DNA of 35,313 nt from Oscillospiraceae bacterium (GCA_902789745.1 CADAPH010000028.1:1-35313), one strand, 5' to 3'; shown: positions 1 to 8,237, numbered from the stretch's first letter. Program-made: numbers and translations. The notes: generated by a model from the sequence alone, not told the origin.

Positions 1-372
1 CCCAGCGTACTACAATAGAAAAAATTAAATTTCGCCAAAAAAAGTAGGCCTCATGCGGCCTTCAAGCTTTTTCCACGCTCGCAACTGTCAAACTCCCGGC
101 TAGGCATACTGATTATGGCCGGGCTTGAGGTTGTGAAATACGCCGATCGAAAACCGCAGCAAATCGTTTGGGGAAGACCCGCCGGAACTTATGAGGTAGA
201 AGAAAGTATTTGATGAATTGGGCTGTGAAGAAGGCGTTCTTCTCGCAGCCCTCAATCTGCGGATAAGCATTACAAAAACGAATATGAGGTCCATATAGTT
301 AAATGTTATCGTTCTGTTGTTGTACCATTTTCAGGATCACGTTATAATTACTCTTAAGGGAGGAGAAAAGAT
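1..372. other. gene-poor stretch with a weak minus-strand terminator
   Basis: No convincing gene is visible here. A short minus-strand reading frame at 100-294 lacks a ribosome site and resembles no family I know. At 46-62 a 5-bp stem (AGGCC/GGCCT on the minus strand) is followed by a run of seven T, which could end a minus-strand transcript. The segment is A+T-rich and may be decayed mobile-element sequence. Confidence 0.4.
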
Positions 373-624
373 ATGAGTAAAACACAAGAAGAATTCGAAG
401 AAATAGTTGATGATGTCGTTTCCGCGCACTCCTATTTTTTTGACGGGTATAGTGTTGGCGATTTTAGCGTAACATTGAATGTTTGGTATAGAAGACGCGA
501 CAAAACATATAAAATGTATATTGACTTTGAGGAAGACGGAAGCTCATACTCAACACATAATCCGTTCGGAGCAACAGCACCTGAAATTGTAGCTCATGAG
601 ATTTGTAGAAAACTCCAAAGATAG
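373..624 (+). CDS. hypothetical protein, 83 aa
   Basis: I do not recognise this 83-residue protein. It is acidic at the N terminus (TQEEFEEIVDDVV), then has aromatic-rich alternating segments (VTLNVWYRR, KMYIDF) that suggest a small beta-rich cytoplasmic domain. The last 20 residues look helical and basic. No signal peptide or membrane segment is seen. The ATG follows a good ribosome site (GGGAGGAG, about 7 bases upstream). The gene is A+T-richer than the cas operon and the core genes to the right. It is followed 29 bases later by a second small gene on the same strand, so the two are probably co-transcribed. Such small orphan genes are usual cargo in integrative elements. Confidence 0.6.
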   Translation: MSKTQEEFEEIVDDVVSAHSYFFDGYSVGDFSVTLNVWYRRRDKTYKMYIDFEEDGSSYSTHNPFGATAPEIVAHEICRKLQR

Positions 625-653
625 GAAGGTTTTTATGGGGGAGATAAAAAACC

Positions 654-899
654 ATGGACATTGCCTTGATTATTAAGTTGCTAATACTTACAATCGCCGC
701 TTTCCTGCTCGGTTATTTGCTCGGCCAACGGACGAAGCATTCATACGGCGGCGAGATTGTGTTTGAGAAGCAGCCGGACGGGAAAGAAAGATGCGCTTTT
801 ATGCTGGAAAACGACGATGACTGGCTGAGTCGTCAGAAGTCCGTGGTTTTCACGGTGAAACACGGCACCGGAACCACGACGTTTGAAAAGCAGACATGA
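654..899 (+). CDS. small single-pass membrane protein, 81 aa, unknown function
   Basis: Residues 3-22 form one hydrophobic segment (ALIIKLLILTIAAFLLGYLL) followed by basic GQRTKH, so the protein is probably anchored in the membrane with a small C-terminal domain of about 55 residues that is polar and beta-like. The family is not recognised. A G-rich ribosome site (GGGGGAG) lies about 11 bases before the ATG. The gene follows the 83-aa gene with a short gap and is closed by a hairpin terminator just downstream, so 373-955 is likely one small operon. Confidence 0.6.
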   Translation: MDIALIIKLLILTIAAFLLGYLLGQRTKHSYGGEIVFEKQPDGKERCAFMLENDDDWLSRQKSVVFTVKHGTGTTTFEKQT

Positions 900-915
900 C
901 CAACATGTGAAAAAA

Positions 916-955
916 CTGGCCTGAATCCCTGGTACTTCGAAGGGATTCGGGCCAG
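916..955 (+). terminator. hairpin terminator after the small operon
   Basis: Fifteen-base arms at 916-930 and 941-955 pair with only one G-T wobble around a 10-base loop, followed by CTTGTTTC. It sits 17 bases after the stop of the 81-aa gene, and directly next to the end of the converging pseudogene at 962, so it may serve both strands. Confidence 0.7.
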
Positions 956-961
956 CTTGTT

Positions 962-1198
962 TCAATACACCGTACCGTCCGCAGCGATGATGGTCAAAAT
1001 ACCGCGGTGCAAGATGTACTGATTGTCCGCCTCGTCAAAGAAGCACTGATACAGATGCGACGGCTCAAAGTCTCTGCGCCGCACCAGCGTTCCCACGATA
1101 CGAAAGCCGATGCTCTCGGCCTATGCCTGGATTCCAGCATCTCGTTCCCCTTTCACGTTTTTCATCTTTTCAATGGCTATCTGCCGGTGGCCTGCCAT
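962..1198 (-). pseudogene. small hypothetical gene broken by an in-frame amber codon
   Basis: Read on the minus strand from an ATG at 1198, a continuous 78-codon frame runs to a TGA at 962-964. It is interrupted once by TAG at 1121-1123, where a single base change from TGG (Trp) would explain the stop. The part after the stop looks genuinely coding (for example GFRIVGTLVRRRDFEP and HLYQCFFDEADNQYILH), ending in ADGTVY. The family is not known to me. A downstream restart is possible but no good ribosome site was seen. It points away from the XRE regulator gene at 1386, with a long inverted repeat between them. Readthrough by a suppressor or a sequencing error could also explain the stop. Confidence 0.45.
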
Positions 1199-1270
1199 AA
1201 AACATGTCCAGAAAAATTCCCTCTATTTTTGACTCGCAGCCTATCGAGGGAGTTTTTTTGGACATGTCTT
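1199..1270. promoter_or_regulatory. long inverted repeat with two ACATGTCC palindromes between divergent genes
   Basis: Arms 1199-1223 and 1246-1270 match at 22 of 25 positions. Each arm holds an ACATGTCC-type core, itself near-palindromic (GGACATGTCC). The repeat lies between the minus-strand pseudogene at 1198 and the plus-strand XRE regulator at 1386, where an operator for that regulator would be expected. A hairpin terminator or small mobile-element end are alternatives. No matching -35/-10 pair was clear. Confidence 0.45.
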
Positions 1271-1385
1271 CGCGTAGAATAAAGATGGAAGAACTTGAGA
1301 ACCGGTGCCGCGAGGGCAGACGTGACCCATTTTCGACTGCAATCGCGCATAGATTTTTGTAGAATCCATCGAGGAGGCGAAGAAA

Positions 1386-2219
1386 ATGAGAGAAACTACA
1401 TATTTGCCGGGGAACATCAGCGACCGGGTACGGGATCTGCGCGAGGAATGGGGCCTGACGCGCAAGGCGCTTGCCCAGCGCAGCGGCGTTGACGAGAGCT
1501 TGCTCGGCCGGATTGAGAACAACAAAATCAAAAAGATTCAGGACGAAGCACTGCAAAAGCTGGCGCGGTTCTTTTCCGTGTCTACGGATTTTCTGCTCGG
1601 TCTGACCGACATCCCCGACCGGAAGAATTATGATATCGAAGAGCTGGGGCTCTCCGTTCAGGCGGCGCGGAATCTGTACACCGGCGCGGTCAATGTGGAG
1701 GTGGTCAATCTCCTGCTGGCTGATCCCCGCTTTGCAGTCCTGACCAACCGCATCGCGGATTTCTTTGACGAGACCATGGCCGCCGGTTACGCCGCGCGGA
1801 ATCAGATGTACACATCTATCAGCGAAGTCGTGGGGCGCATCGGGAAGGAAAAACCGGAGATGAAGGGCGCGGCAAAGAAAACTGCCAGCATCGTCCGCTC
1901 GCTTCGCACGCCGCTGTATGAAAACGAGCTGGTGCAGATTCAGGCGGAGTTTATGATCATCATCAAAAAGCTTAAAAGCGAATACCCGTCGCAGGTCGAA
2001 GATATACAGAAGCTGACAAAAGAGGCTTTCGATCAGACGATCCAGCATTTCACCAAGGGCGGCGAGGCGGCCCAGCTCACCGCCGTTTCCGAGGAAGAGT
2101 TTGCCGAGCAGTTCAAGCTCAGTCTGGCCGAACTGCCGGAGATCCCGGATCAGCTCTCGGATGATTTGCTGTCGGCGTTCTTCGCTATCGCGCGCGTGGT
2201 GGCGCTGAAAAAGGAATGA
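1386..2219 (+). CDS. XRE-family helix-turn-helix regulator, 277 aa
   Basis: Residues 12-72 form a Cro/C1-type helix-turn-helix: RVRDLREEWGLTRKALAQ, then the recognition-helix region SGVDESLLGRIENNKIKK, then LARFFSVSTDFLLG. The remaining ~200 residues are helical with no recognised domain and could mediate dimerisation or ligand sensing. The start ATG has GAGGAGG about 9 bases upstream. The stop overlaps the start of the sigma-factor gene (ATGA), so the two are translationally coupled and probably act together: a regulator with its own sigma factor controlling element genes. The paired ACATGTCC palindromes upstream are candidate operators. XRE-type proteins commonly keep integrative elements silent; this role is inferred from context only. 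Confidence 0.85.
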   Translation: MRETTYLPGNISDRVRDLREEWGLTRKALAQRSGVDESLLGRIENNKIKKIQDEALQKLARFFSVSTDFLLGLTDIPDRKNYDIEELGLSVQAARNLYTGAVNVEVVNLLLADPRFAVLTNRIADFFDETMAAGYAARNQMYTSISEVVGRIGKEKPEMKGAAKKTASIVRSLRTPLYENELVQIQAEFMIIIKKLKSEYPSQVEDIQKLTKEAFDQTIQHFTKGGEAAQLTAVSEEEFAEQFKLSLAELPEIPDQLSDDLLSAFFAIARVVALKKE

Positions 2220-3001
2220 GCTGGTTGAATATGGACGTCCCGGAAGAGGACGTACCCAAGGAACGCGGCAATTTCAAGCTGACGCCAAAAGAGCTGGAGA
2301 TCAGGCCCGTGTTCCCAGCAGAGTGGAAGCAGCTCAGCAACGAGGAGCTGTGCGCGCTGGCACAGGGCGGGAACGAATTGGCGATGAATGCTTTGATTTG
2401 GCGCAACGAGAGCTTTCTTGCTGAGAGGGCCCGCGCGGTCCACGAGAAATCTTTCAGCAAAGTGCGGGAGTATTCCGTTGATTTCGATGATCTCATGCAG
2501 GCTGCGCGGATCGGATTCTGGAAAGCGATTAACACCTTCAAGCCATCCCGCGGAACCAAACTGATCACCTATGGTGGAAAGTGCATTGAGAACGAGTTGA
2601 AAGACTTCAAGGGTAAATATAAAAGAGCGACGAAAACCGAACGCAAAGGGTATCGCATGGAGGACGGGGATCAGGATGGTGAAGATTCCAACGGATTCAA
2701 CCTGGAACTGCGTCCTGACGAATACAAGAAGCGCCCGGAGCCCATGGCGCTCGCGCGGGAGACCTCGGAAGAAATCTGCCGCTCAGTCAATTCCCTTGAG
2801 CCGCGCGAAAGAAAATATCTGTGCTATCGCTTCGGATACCCGTTTGACGATGAAAAGAGCCAAAAGAGGACGGCGGAGCATTTTTCCCTGCACCAGGTTC
2901 GTGCGGAAAAGCTCGAACAAAAGGCCCTGCGTCATTTCAGGCACGGGCTACATTGGGATGATCTCGATTACTGGATTGATATTGAGCATGAAGAAGAATG
3001 A
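2216..3001 (+). CDS. sigma-70-family RNA polymerase sigma factor, 261 aa
   Basis: Region 2 is visible at about residues 87-135, with the core-binding and -10-recognising stretch DFDDLMQAARIGFWKAI followed by ITYGGKCIENELKDF. Region 4 lies near residues 190-243 (NSLEPRERKYLCYRFGYPF then a helix-turn-helix ending QVRAEKLEQKALRHF). A poorly conserved charged linker separates them, and no region 1.1 is present, as in sporulation-type or element-borne sigma factors. The start overlaps the stop of the XRE gene by four bases. Its target promoters are unknown. It does not replace the truncated SigG at 13231-13542 in any way the sequence proves. Confidence 0.85.
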   Translation: MSWLNMDVPEEDVPKERGNFKLTPKELEIRPVFPAEWKQLSNEELCALAQGGNELAMNALIWRNESFLAERARAVHEKSFSKVREYSVDFDDLMQAARIGFWKAINTFKPSRGTKLITYGGKCIENELKDFKGKYKRATKTERKGYRMEDGDQDGEDSNGFNLELRPDEYKKRPEPMALARETSEEICRSVNSLEPRERKYLCYRFGYPFDDEKSQKRTAEHFSLHQVRAEKLEQKALRHFRHGLHWDDLDYWIDIEHEEE

Positions 3002-3009
3002 TATCAGCC

Positions 3010-3111
3010 TGGTATCGCTGGAGCGCGGTTTGGTATCAGGGCTTCTGCCGTCAGGAAGCGTGATACCAAAGCTATACGCTTCTGGCATCAACCATAGGCG
3101 AATTGGTGTCA
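3010..3111. repeat. regularly spaced TGGTATCA half-sites with a hairpin
   Basis: TGGTATCR-type octamers occur at 3010, 3031, 3083 (TGGCATCA) and 3104 (TGGTGTCA). The first pair and the last pair are each exactly 21 bp apart. An inverted copy at 3061-3068 pairs with the one at 3031 inside a hairpin (arms 3029-3038 and 3061-3070, with inner GCTTC/GAAGC). There is no T-run after the hairpin, so a plain terminator is unlikely. The spacing suggests a protein-binding array such as an operator or iteron set. This is an inference. Confidence 0.5.
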
Positions 3112-3124
3112 GCAAAGGGCGGCA

Positions 3125-3609
3125 TTGACAGCAAACAACGGAAGCGGCCTACATAACCGGGGCTGCGGGATCGCTGCGGCGGGCCGGGGGCTTTATATAC
3201 CTCCCGGCGCACCGTCCGGGGAACAATCTGACTGCGGTCAGATCGTCCCCCGGACTTCATCGGGCGAGGCATTCCACTCGCTGCGGCTCGCGGAATCCCC
3301 CCGCCCTGGCCGACGTGAAAGCTGGCTGCCAACGAGGATGGCATCCACCTTTCACACCTGCCGTGCGCCGGAAGGTATAACACACTAGACCTTGCGAGCA
3401 AGGTCGTGCGCCAAAGGCGGGCTCCGCCCTCCCTTGTAACCCGCCCGGATGCCGCCGCAATCCTGTTCGTCACGGGGGAACATGCTCGCGGCGGTATCCA
3501 TTTTCATGCAAGTGTGGGGTCGTGGGAGAGCATGTCAAGGACATACACTTGCATGAAAACGGGGATGTGACGGGAGCTTTACAACGAGAGTATAAACGAG
3601 CGAGAAGAA
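3125..3609. other. G+C-rich structured gene-poor region upstream of cas3
   Basis: No credible gene is present in about 480 bases. There is a strong hairpin with 19-base arms at 3214-3232 and 3237-3255 (17 of 19 paired) and a 4-base loop. A further small stem is ACCTTGCGAGCAAGGT near 3391. Frames across 3420-3540 continue into the cas3 frame but start without a ribosome site. It may be a relic of an integrative element or a structured RNA. Confidence 0.4.
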
Positions 3610-3638
3610 TTGAACCGCACAATTGTTTATGCTATACT
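3610..3638 (+). promoter_or_regulatory. sigma-A-type promoter for the cas operon
   Basis: TTGAAC at 3610-3615 and TATACT at 3633-3638 are separated by 17 bp. Transcription would start near 3645, just ahead of the cas3 coding region. No second promoter was seen before the CRISPR array, so this one may drive both the cas genes and the array. Confidence 0.7.
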
Positions 3639-3650
3639 TTTATAAAAAAT

Positions 3651-5810
3651 ATGGAAAACGATGTACTGGCAGGAGGGGGAGGCTCTATCGAGGAATATTT
3701 AGCCCATAGTCCAACGGATGCACATCCGGAGGGACAACTTTTGAGGGCGCATCTTGAAAATGTGTCCGAGCTGTGTGCTGATTTTTGCAGCACGTTCGGC
3801 GCGGAGAAGGACGGGCGGCTCTGCGGGCTTTATCATGATATCGGGAAATACAGCCTCGCGTTTCAGCGGCGTATCGCCGGCAGCGGGGAGCAGGTCGATC
3901 ATTCCTCGGCGGGCGCGCTCCTGCTGTTTGAAAAGCGAAACGCCCCAGCCGCCATGTGTATTGCGGGACACCATGCCGGTCTTGCCGACTGCGGGACAAG
4001 GAACGATCTCTCCGATACTTTCATGGGGAGGATCAACCGCGCACGCAAAGACGGTCTTGAGGATTGCAGCATGTGGCATGCGGAACTGCCGACAGAGATT
4101 CCGTCCGGTTCTGTCAGTCTTCCCGGCCTTGGAATCTACTTCTATACAAAGATGATTTTCTCCGCCTTGACGGATGCGGACTGGCTGGATACCGAAGCCT
4201 ATTTTGAAAACCACCCGCTCACGATACCGTCAGGCGATTTGGGAGAGTTGGCTGAAAAGCTTGACGATTTTGTTTGTCAATGGGATGAGCCGAAAACTGA
4301 TGTGAACCGCCGCCGCTGTCAGATTTTGCAGGCCGCGCTCAAGCACAGCAAGGACGACCCTGGCCTCTTTTCCATGACGGTCCCGACCGGCGGCGGAAAA
4401 ACCGTCTCGTCCATGGCCTTCGCTCTCCATCACGCGCTGCGGTATGGGATGCGCCGCGTGATCTATGTCATTCCCTATTGCTCCATTCTGGAACAAACGC
4501 AGCAGATTTTTGAACGGATCTTCGGAAGTGAAAACGTCACGGCACACTACTCGGGCGCAGAGTTTTCATCCGGGGAAGATCGTGAGGATACACGGGTGTT
4601 CTCCACAGAGAACTGGGAAGCGCCGATCATTCTTACGACGGCCGTCCAGTTTTTTGAATCGCTGTATGCCAACAAGCCGGGGAAAAACCGCAAGCTGCAC
4701 AACATCGCGCAGAGCGTGATCGTGTCTGACGAGGCGCAGATGCTGCCGATCCCCTATCTGCGACCATGCCTTGCGGCAATCTGCGAGCTGGTGCATCGTT
4801 ACGGCTGCTCCGCTGTTCTCTGCACGGCAACACAGCCGGCCGTGGAGACGATTTTGCAGGAATTTCTTCCCGGTCATGCGGTGCGCGAGCTCTGCCCGGA
4901 GCCGGAAAAAATGGCACAGGCATTCCGTCGGGTGCGTTATATCGACGAGGGAGCACTGTCCGATGAAGAACTGATCGCGCAGCTTCGGGAGAAAAGCCAG
5001 GTGCTGTGTGTGGTAAACAGCCGCCGACAGGGTCAGGCATTGTATGCGGCGCTTGGGGACGACCGGGGAACTTACCATCTCTCCACGTTGATGACGCCCT
5101 ATGACAGAAAGCGAAGTCTGAAAGAAATTCGGGAGCGCCTGATAAACGGGCAGGACTGCCGGGTAATCTCCACAAGTTTGATCGAAGCCGGTGTAGATGT
5201 GGATTTTCCCGAGGTATACCGCGCACTTGCCGGGCTTGACTCCATCATCCAATCCGGCGGCCGCTGCAACCGGGAGGGAAAGCGCCCGCTTTCGGAGAGC
5301 CTTGTACATATTTTCCGCACGGAGGCCAAACCGCCCCGGATGCTGGAGCAGAATATCAGCGCCGCGGAGCGGGTGCTGCGGCAATTTGCGCAGGTGGACT
5401 CCCCCGAAGCGATCCATGCGTATTTCCGTTTTCTTCTCTATACGCTGAAAGATGAGCGGCAGTTGGATGAAAAACAGATTCTCGAGCACGCGCAGGCGCT
5501 TCGTTTCAAGACCGTTGCGGATTCATTCAGGCTGATCGACGGAGCAGATTATACTGTTTATATTCCGGAAGGCAATAGCGCAGTTCTGATACAGGCATTC
5601 CGGCAATACGGGCCGAGCCGAAGCCTTATGAGAAAGCTCGGTCAGTACGGGGTCAGTGTTTACCGGCAGTATTTCATGGGGCTCCGGGACGCGGGCAAGC
5701 TGGAGATTATTTTGGAAAATGCAGGAATCCTTTTGGACACAAGCATTTATTCCCCGGAAACAGGACTGCCTTATTACGTACCCGAACAAAGTGAAAGCAT
5801 TTTCATATAA
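3651..5810 (+). CDS. cas3: Cas3 HD nuclease/helicase, type I-C
   Basis: Cas3 is recruited by the type I-C Cascade to a matched target and nicks, unwinds and degrades it. From the ATG at 3651 (719 aa) the HD nuclease domain shows His34, His62-Asp63 in YHDIGKYS, His84, the His107-His108 pair and Asp175. The helicase part has Walker A TVPTGGGKT (243-251), DEAQ (360-363), CTATQPA (391-397), STSLIEAGVDVDFP and QSGGRCNREGK (534-544). All key motifs are present, so the enzyme looks intact. The start is uncertain: ATG 3651 lies only about 6 bases after the predicted transcription start. The best ribosome site (AGGAGGGG, 3671-3678) points instead to an in-frame ATC at 3687, close to where family proteins usually begin (just before YLAHS). 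cas5c follows after 19 bases. Confidence 0.95.
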   Translation: MENDVLAGGGGSIEEYLAHSPTDAHPEGQLLRAHLENVSELCADFCSTFGAEKDGRLCGLYHDIGKYSLAFQRRIAGSGEQVDHSSAGALLLFEKRNAPAAMCIAGHHAGLADCGTRNDLSDTFMGRINRARKDGLEDCSMWHAELPTEIPSGSVSLPGLGIYFYTKMIFSALTDADWLDTEAYFENHPLTIPSGDLGELAEKLDDFVCQWDEPKTDVNRRRCQILQAALKHSKDDPGLFSMTVPTGGGKTVSSMAFALHHALRYGMRRVIYVIPYCSILEQTQQIFERIFGSENVTAHYSGAEFSSGEDREDTRVFSTENWEAPIILTTAVQFFESLYANKPGKNRKLHNIAQSVIVSDEAQMLPIPYLRPCLAAICELVHRYGCSAVLCTATQPAVETILQEFLPGHAVRELCPEPEKMAQAFRRVRYIDEGALSDEELIAQLREKSQVLCVVNSRRQGQALYAALGDDRGTYHLSTLMTPYDRKRSLKEIRERLINGQDCRVISTSLIEAGVDVDFPEVYRALAGLDSIIQSGGRCNREGKRPLSESLVHIFRTEAKPPRMLEQNISAAERVLRQFAQVDSPEAIHAYFRFLLYTLKDERQLDEKQILEHAQALRFKTVADSFRLIDGADYTVYIPEGNSAVLIQAFRQYGPSRSLMRKLGQYGVSVYRQYFMGLRDAGKLEIILENAGILLDTSIYSPETGLPYYVPEQSESIFI

Positions 5811-5829
5811 AGAAGGGAAGTGAACTGTT

Positions 5830-6483
5830 TTGTCTTTAAAGGTGGAAGTCTGGGGCGACTACGCCCTGTTTACACGCCCCGAGATGAAGGTGGAGCGCGT
5901 AAGCTATGACGTGATGACCCCATCCGCCGCGCGCGGTTTGCTGGAGGCGATCTACTGGCATCCCGGCATGCGTTGGGTGATCGACAGGATCTATGTCCTC
6001 AATCCGATCCGCTTCACGAACATACGCCGAAATGAGGTTTCCGCAACGCTTTCGGCCTCAAAAGCGCGGGCAGCCATGTCCGGCAATGAACCGGACCTCT
6101 ATATCTGCACACAGGACTGTATTCAGCAGCGCGCCGCCATGGTATTACAGGATGTGCATTATGTGATCGAGGCGCATTTTATCATGACGGACCAGGCGGG
6201 CGCGGGCGACAATCCCGGTAAATTCTGCGACATCATGCGCCGCAGACTGGAAAAAGGGCAGTGCTATCATCAGCCCTGCTTCGGCACGCGGGAGTTTCCG
6301 GCCCATTTCCGCGCCTGGCAGGGAAACGAACCGCAGACAGCCTATCCCAATGAGGACCGGGAGCTCGGCTTTATGCTCTACGATATGGACTATTCCGATC
6401 CGGAGAATATCCGACCTCAGTTTTTCCGGGCGGCGCTCCGGCACGGCGTTCTGGATGTACGGGATTGCGAGGTGTTCCGATGA
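5830..6483 (+). CDS. cas5c: Cas5c (Cas5d) pre-crRNA endoribonuclease, type I-C
   Basis: In type I-C systems, which lack Cas6, Cas5c cuts the CRISPR transcript at the base of the repeat hairpin and then stays in Cascade holding the crRNA 5' handle. The 217-aa product opens with the family signature KVEVWGDYALFTRPEMK and RVSYDVMTPSAARGLLEAIYW. Tyr42 in EAIYW probably corresponds to the catalytic tyrosine of the family, and His110 in LQDVHYVIEA falls near the other active-site residues; both assignments are by memory of the family. Translation starts at TTG 5830 with a modest AAGAAGGGA ribosome site. No in-frame ATG precedes the conserved start. The stop overlaps the cas8c start (ATGA). Confidence 0.95.
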   Translation: MSLKVEVWGDYALFTRPEMKVERVSYDVMTPSAARGLLEAIYWHPGMRWVIDRIYVLNPIRFTNIRRNEVSATLSASKARAAMSGNEPDLYICTQDCIQQRAAMVLQDVHYVIEAHFIMTDQAGAGDNPGKFCDIMRRRLEKGQCYHQPCFGTREFPAHFRAWQGNEPQTAYPNEDRELGFMLYDMDYSDPENIRPQFFRAALRHGVLDVRDCEVFR

Positions 6484-8237
6484 TTCTGCAAGCCCTGGTC
6501 GATTACTATGAGGAACTTGCCGCGCAGGGGAAAATTGCCCGCCCCGGCTGGGCAAAGGTGAAGGTCTCCTGGGCGCTGGAAATCGACGAGAACGGAACGC
6601 TTCTCGACGTGCTGCCCCTGCGCCGTCCCGGCGAGGACGGGAAAAAGATGCTGCCGCGGGAAATGGAGCTGCCTGCCCCGGTAAAACGCACAGTTGGTAT
6701 CTTTCCCAATTTTCTGTGGGATACTTCAACTTACTTTCTGGGTCTGGACAACAAGGGGAAAGAAAAACGGGCGGCAGACTGCTTTGAAGCGGCAAAGGCT
6801 CTCCATCAAAAGCTGCTGTCATCGGCAAACAGCCCCGCTGCGAAAGCGGTCGTGGCTTTCTTTGAAAACTGGAATCCCCGGAACGCCGACGCAATCCCCG
6901 CGTTTGCGGCCCATAAGAAAGACCTGCTTGCCGGGGACAACCTGTGCTTTTTCTACGGCGGTTCATTTGTGGCAGAGGACGCGGCCGTTCGCAGCGCTTG
7001 GCAAAATGCCTATGAGAGCGCGGCGGATGGCGAGACAACATACTGTCTCATTACGGGACAAGAGACTGTGCCGGAGCTTGTCCACCCCGCGATCAAGAAC
7101 GTGCGGGATGCGCAGTCCTCGGGCGCCGCGCTGGTATCCTTCAACGCGCCGGCGTTCTGCTCCTACGGTAAAGAGCAAAACGCGAATGCCCCGGTCAGCA
7201 AATATGCGGCCTTCGCCTACACCAGCGCATTGAATTACCTCCTCGCAGATCGTCAGCATGTAAAAGTGATTGGAAATACAACGGTGGTCTACTGGGCAAA
7301 AAACGCGGAGGAACAATATCAGGATGCTTTCGCCGCATTGTTCGACGGCACGGACAACGAACATGTCAGCGACACCGACCTTGATGCGCTGATGACTTCC
7401 GTCGCAGAGGGGAAACCCTACAATTTCGACGGTTTCTTGCTCATGCCGGACAACGATTTTTACATACTCGGCCTCTCTCCTAATGCGGCGCGTCTTTCCG
7501 TGCGCTTCTTTTACCGGAGCCGCTTTGGGGAGATCGTGCGGAATCTGAAGCGCCATTATGAGGATATCCAGATCGTCTCCGATCACCGCAGCAAGTGGAA
7601 CGCCATACCGCTCTGGGCCTTGCTGCGGGAAACTGTCAATCAGAAGGCCAGCGACAAAAGCCCGCTGCCGCAGCTTGCGGGCGATGTCATGAAAAGCATG
7701 CTCTCAGGCGGACGCTACCCGGAGACGCTGATGAATCAGACCATGCTCCGTATCCGGGCGGAACATGACATCACCCGTGGGAAAGCGGGCATCATCAAAG
7801 CATACCTGATCCGCAATACGGAAAATCTTCCCGAGAGGGAATCCATCATGGAGGTGTCCCAAGTGTCATTAAATGCAGAAAGCTCCTATACCCCTTATGT
7901 CCTCGGGCGGCTGTTTGCCGTGCTGGAAGGTGTTCAGCAGGCAGCAAACCCCGGCATCAACGCGACGATCAAGGATCGCTTCTTCAACTCCGCCTGTGCG
8001 ACCCCGGCGGCGGTGTTCCCGATTTTGCTGAAGCTCTCCAACAGTCATCTGAAGAAGCTGGACACGGGCAAGGCTGTCTGGTGGTCCCGCCAGATCGGGG
8101 AGCTGACCGACAGACTCGGCGACAGCTTTCCCGCACATCATTCTCTTCAGGAGCAGGGTTCCTTTGTCCTCGGCTATTATCATCAGACGCAGAAGCGCTT
8201 TGAAAAGAAAACAAATACCGATAAGGAGGCAGAATAA
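6480..8237 (+). CDS. cas8c: Cas8c (Csd1) Cascade large subunit, type I-C
   Basis: Cas8c is the large subunit that recognises the protospacer-adjacent motif and, in I-C, carries an internal start that can give a Cas11-like small subunit. The 585-aa product starts MILQALVDYYEELAAQGKI, the usual Csd1 N terminus, and contains family segments GIFPNFLWDTSTYFLG and YCLITGQETVPELVHPAIK, plus a C terminus ending in FVLGYYHQTQKRF. The YYHQ C terminus is typical of Csd1. The ATG overlaps the cas5c stop. A frame-consistent start upstream at 6465 is rejected in favour of the ATGA overlap. cas7c begins 2 bases after the stop. Confidence 0.95.
   Translation: MILQALVDYYEELAAQGKIARPGWAKVKVSWALEIDENGTLLDVLPLRRPGEDGKKMLPREMELPAPVKRTVGIFPNFLWDTSTYFLGLDNKGKEKRAADCFEAAKALHQKLLSSANSPAAKAVVAFFENWNPRNADAIPAFAAHKKDLLAGDNLCFFYGGSFVAEDAAVRSAWQNAYESAADGETTYCLITGQETVPELVHPAIKNVRDAQSSGAALVSFNAPAFCSYGKEQNANAPVSKYAAFAYTSALNYLLADRQHVKVIGNTTVVYWAKNAEEQYQDAFAALFDGTDNEHVSDTDLDALMTSVAEGKPYNFDGFLLMPDNDFYILGLSPNAARLSVRFFYRSRFGEIVRNLKRHYEDIQIVSDHRSKWNAIPLWALLRETVNQKASDKSPLPQLAGDVMKSMLSGGRYPETLMNQTMLRIRAEHDITRGKAGIIKAYLIRNTENLPERESIMEVSQVSLNAESSYTPYVLGRLFAVLEGVQQAANPGINATIKDRFFNSACATPAAVFPILLKLSNSHLKKLDTGKAVWWSRQIGELTDRLGDSFPAHHSLQEQGSFVLGYYHQTQKRFEKKTNTDKEAE

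Noticed and set aside
100..294. 64-codon minus-strand frame with a terminator-like sequence downstream
   Set aside because: No ribosome site, no coding character and no recognised family; kept only as a note in the gene-poor entry.
1285..1362. 25-codon frame (starting MEELENRCREGRRD) before the XRE gene
   Set aside because: No ribosome site; could be a leader peptide, but nothing supports it beyond an open frame.
3072..3473. 133-codon minus-strand frame and 87-codon plus-strand frame in the structured region
   Set aside because: Low-complexity Arg/Gly/Pro-rich translations across hairpins with no ribosome sites.
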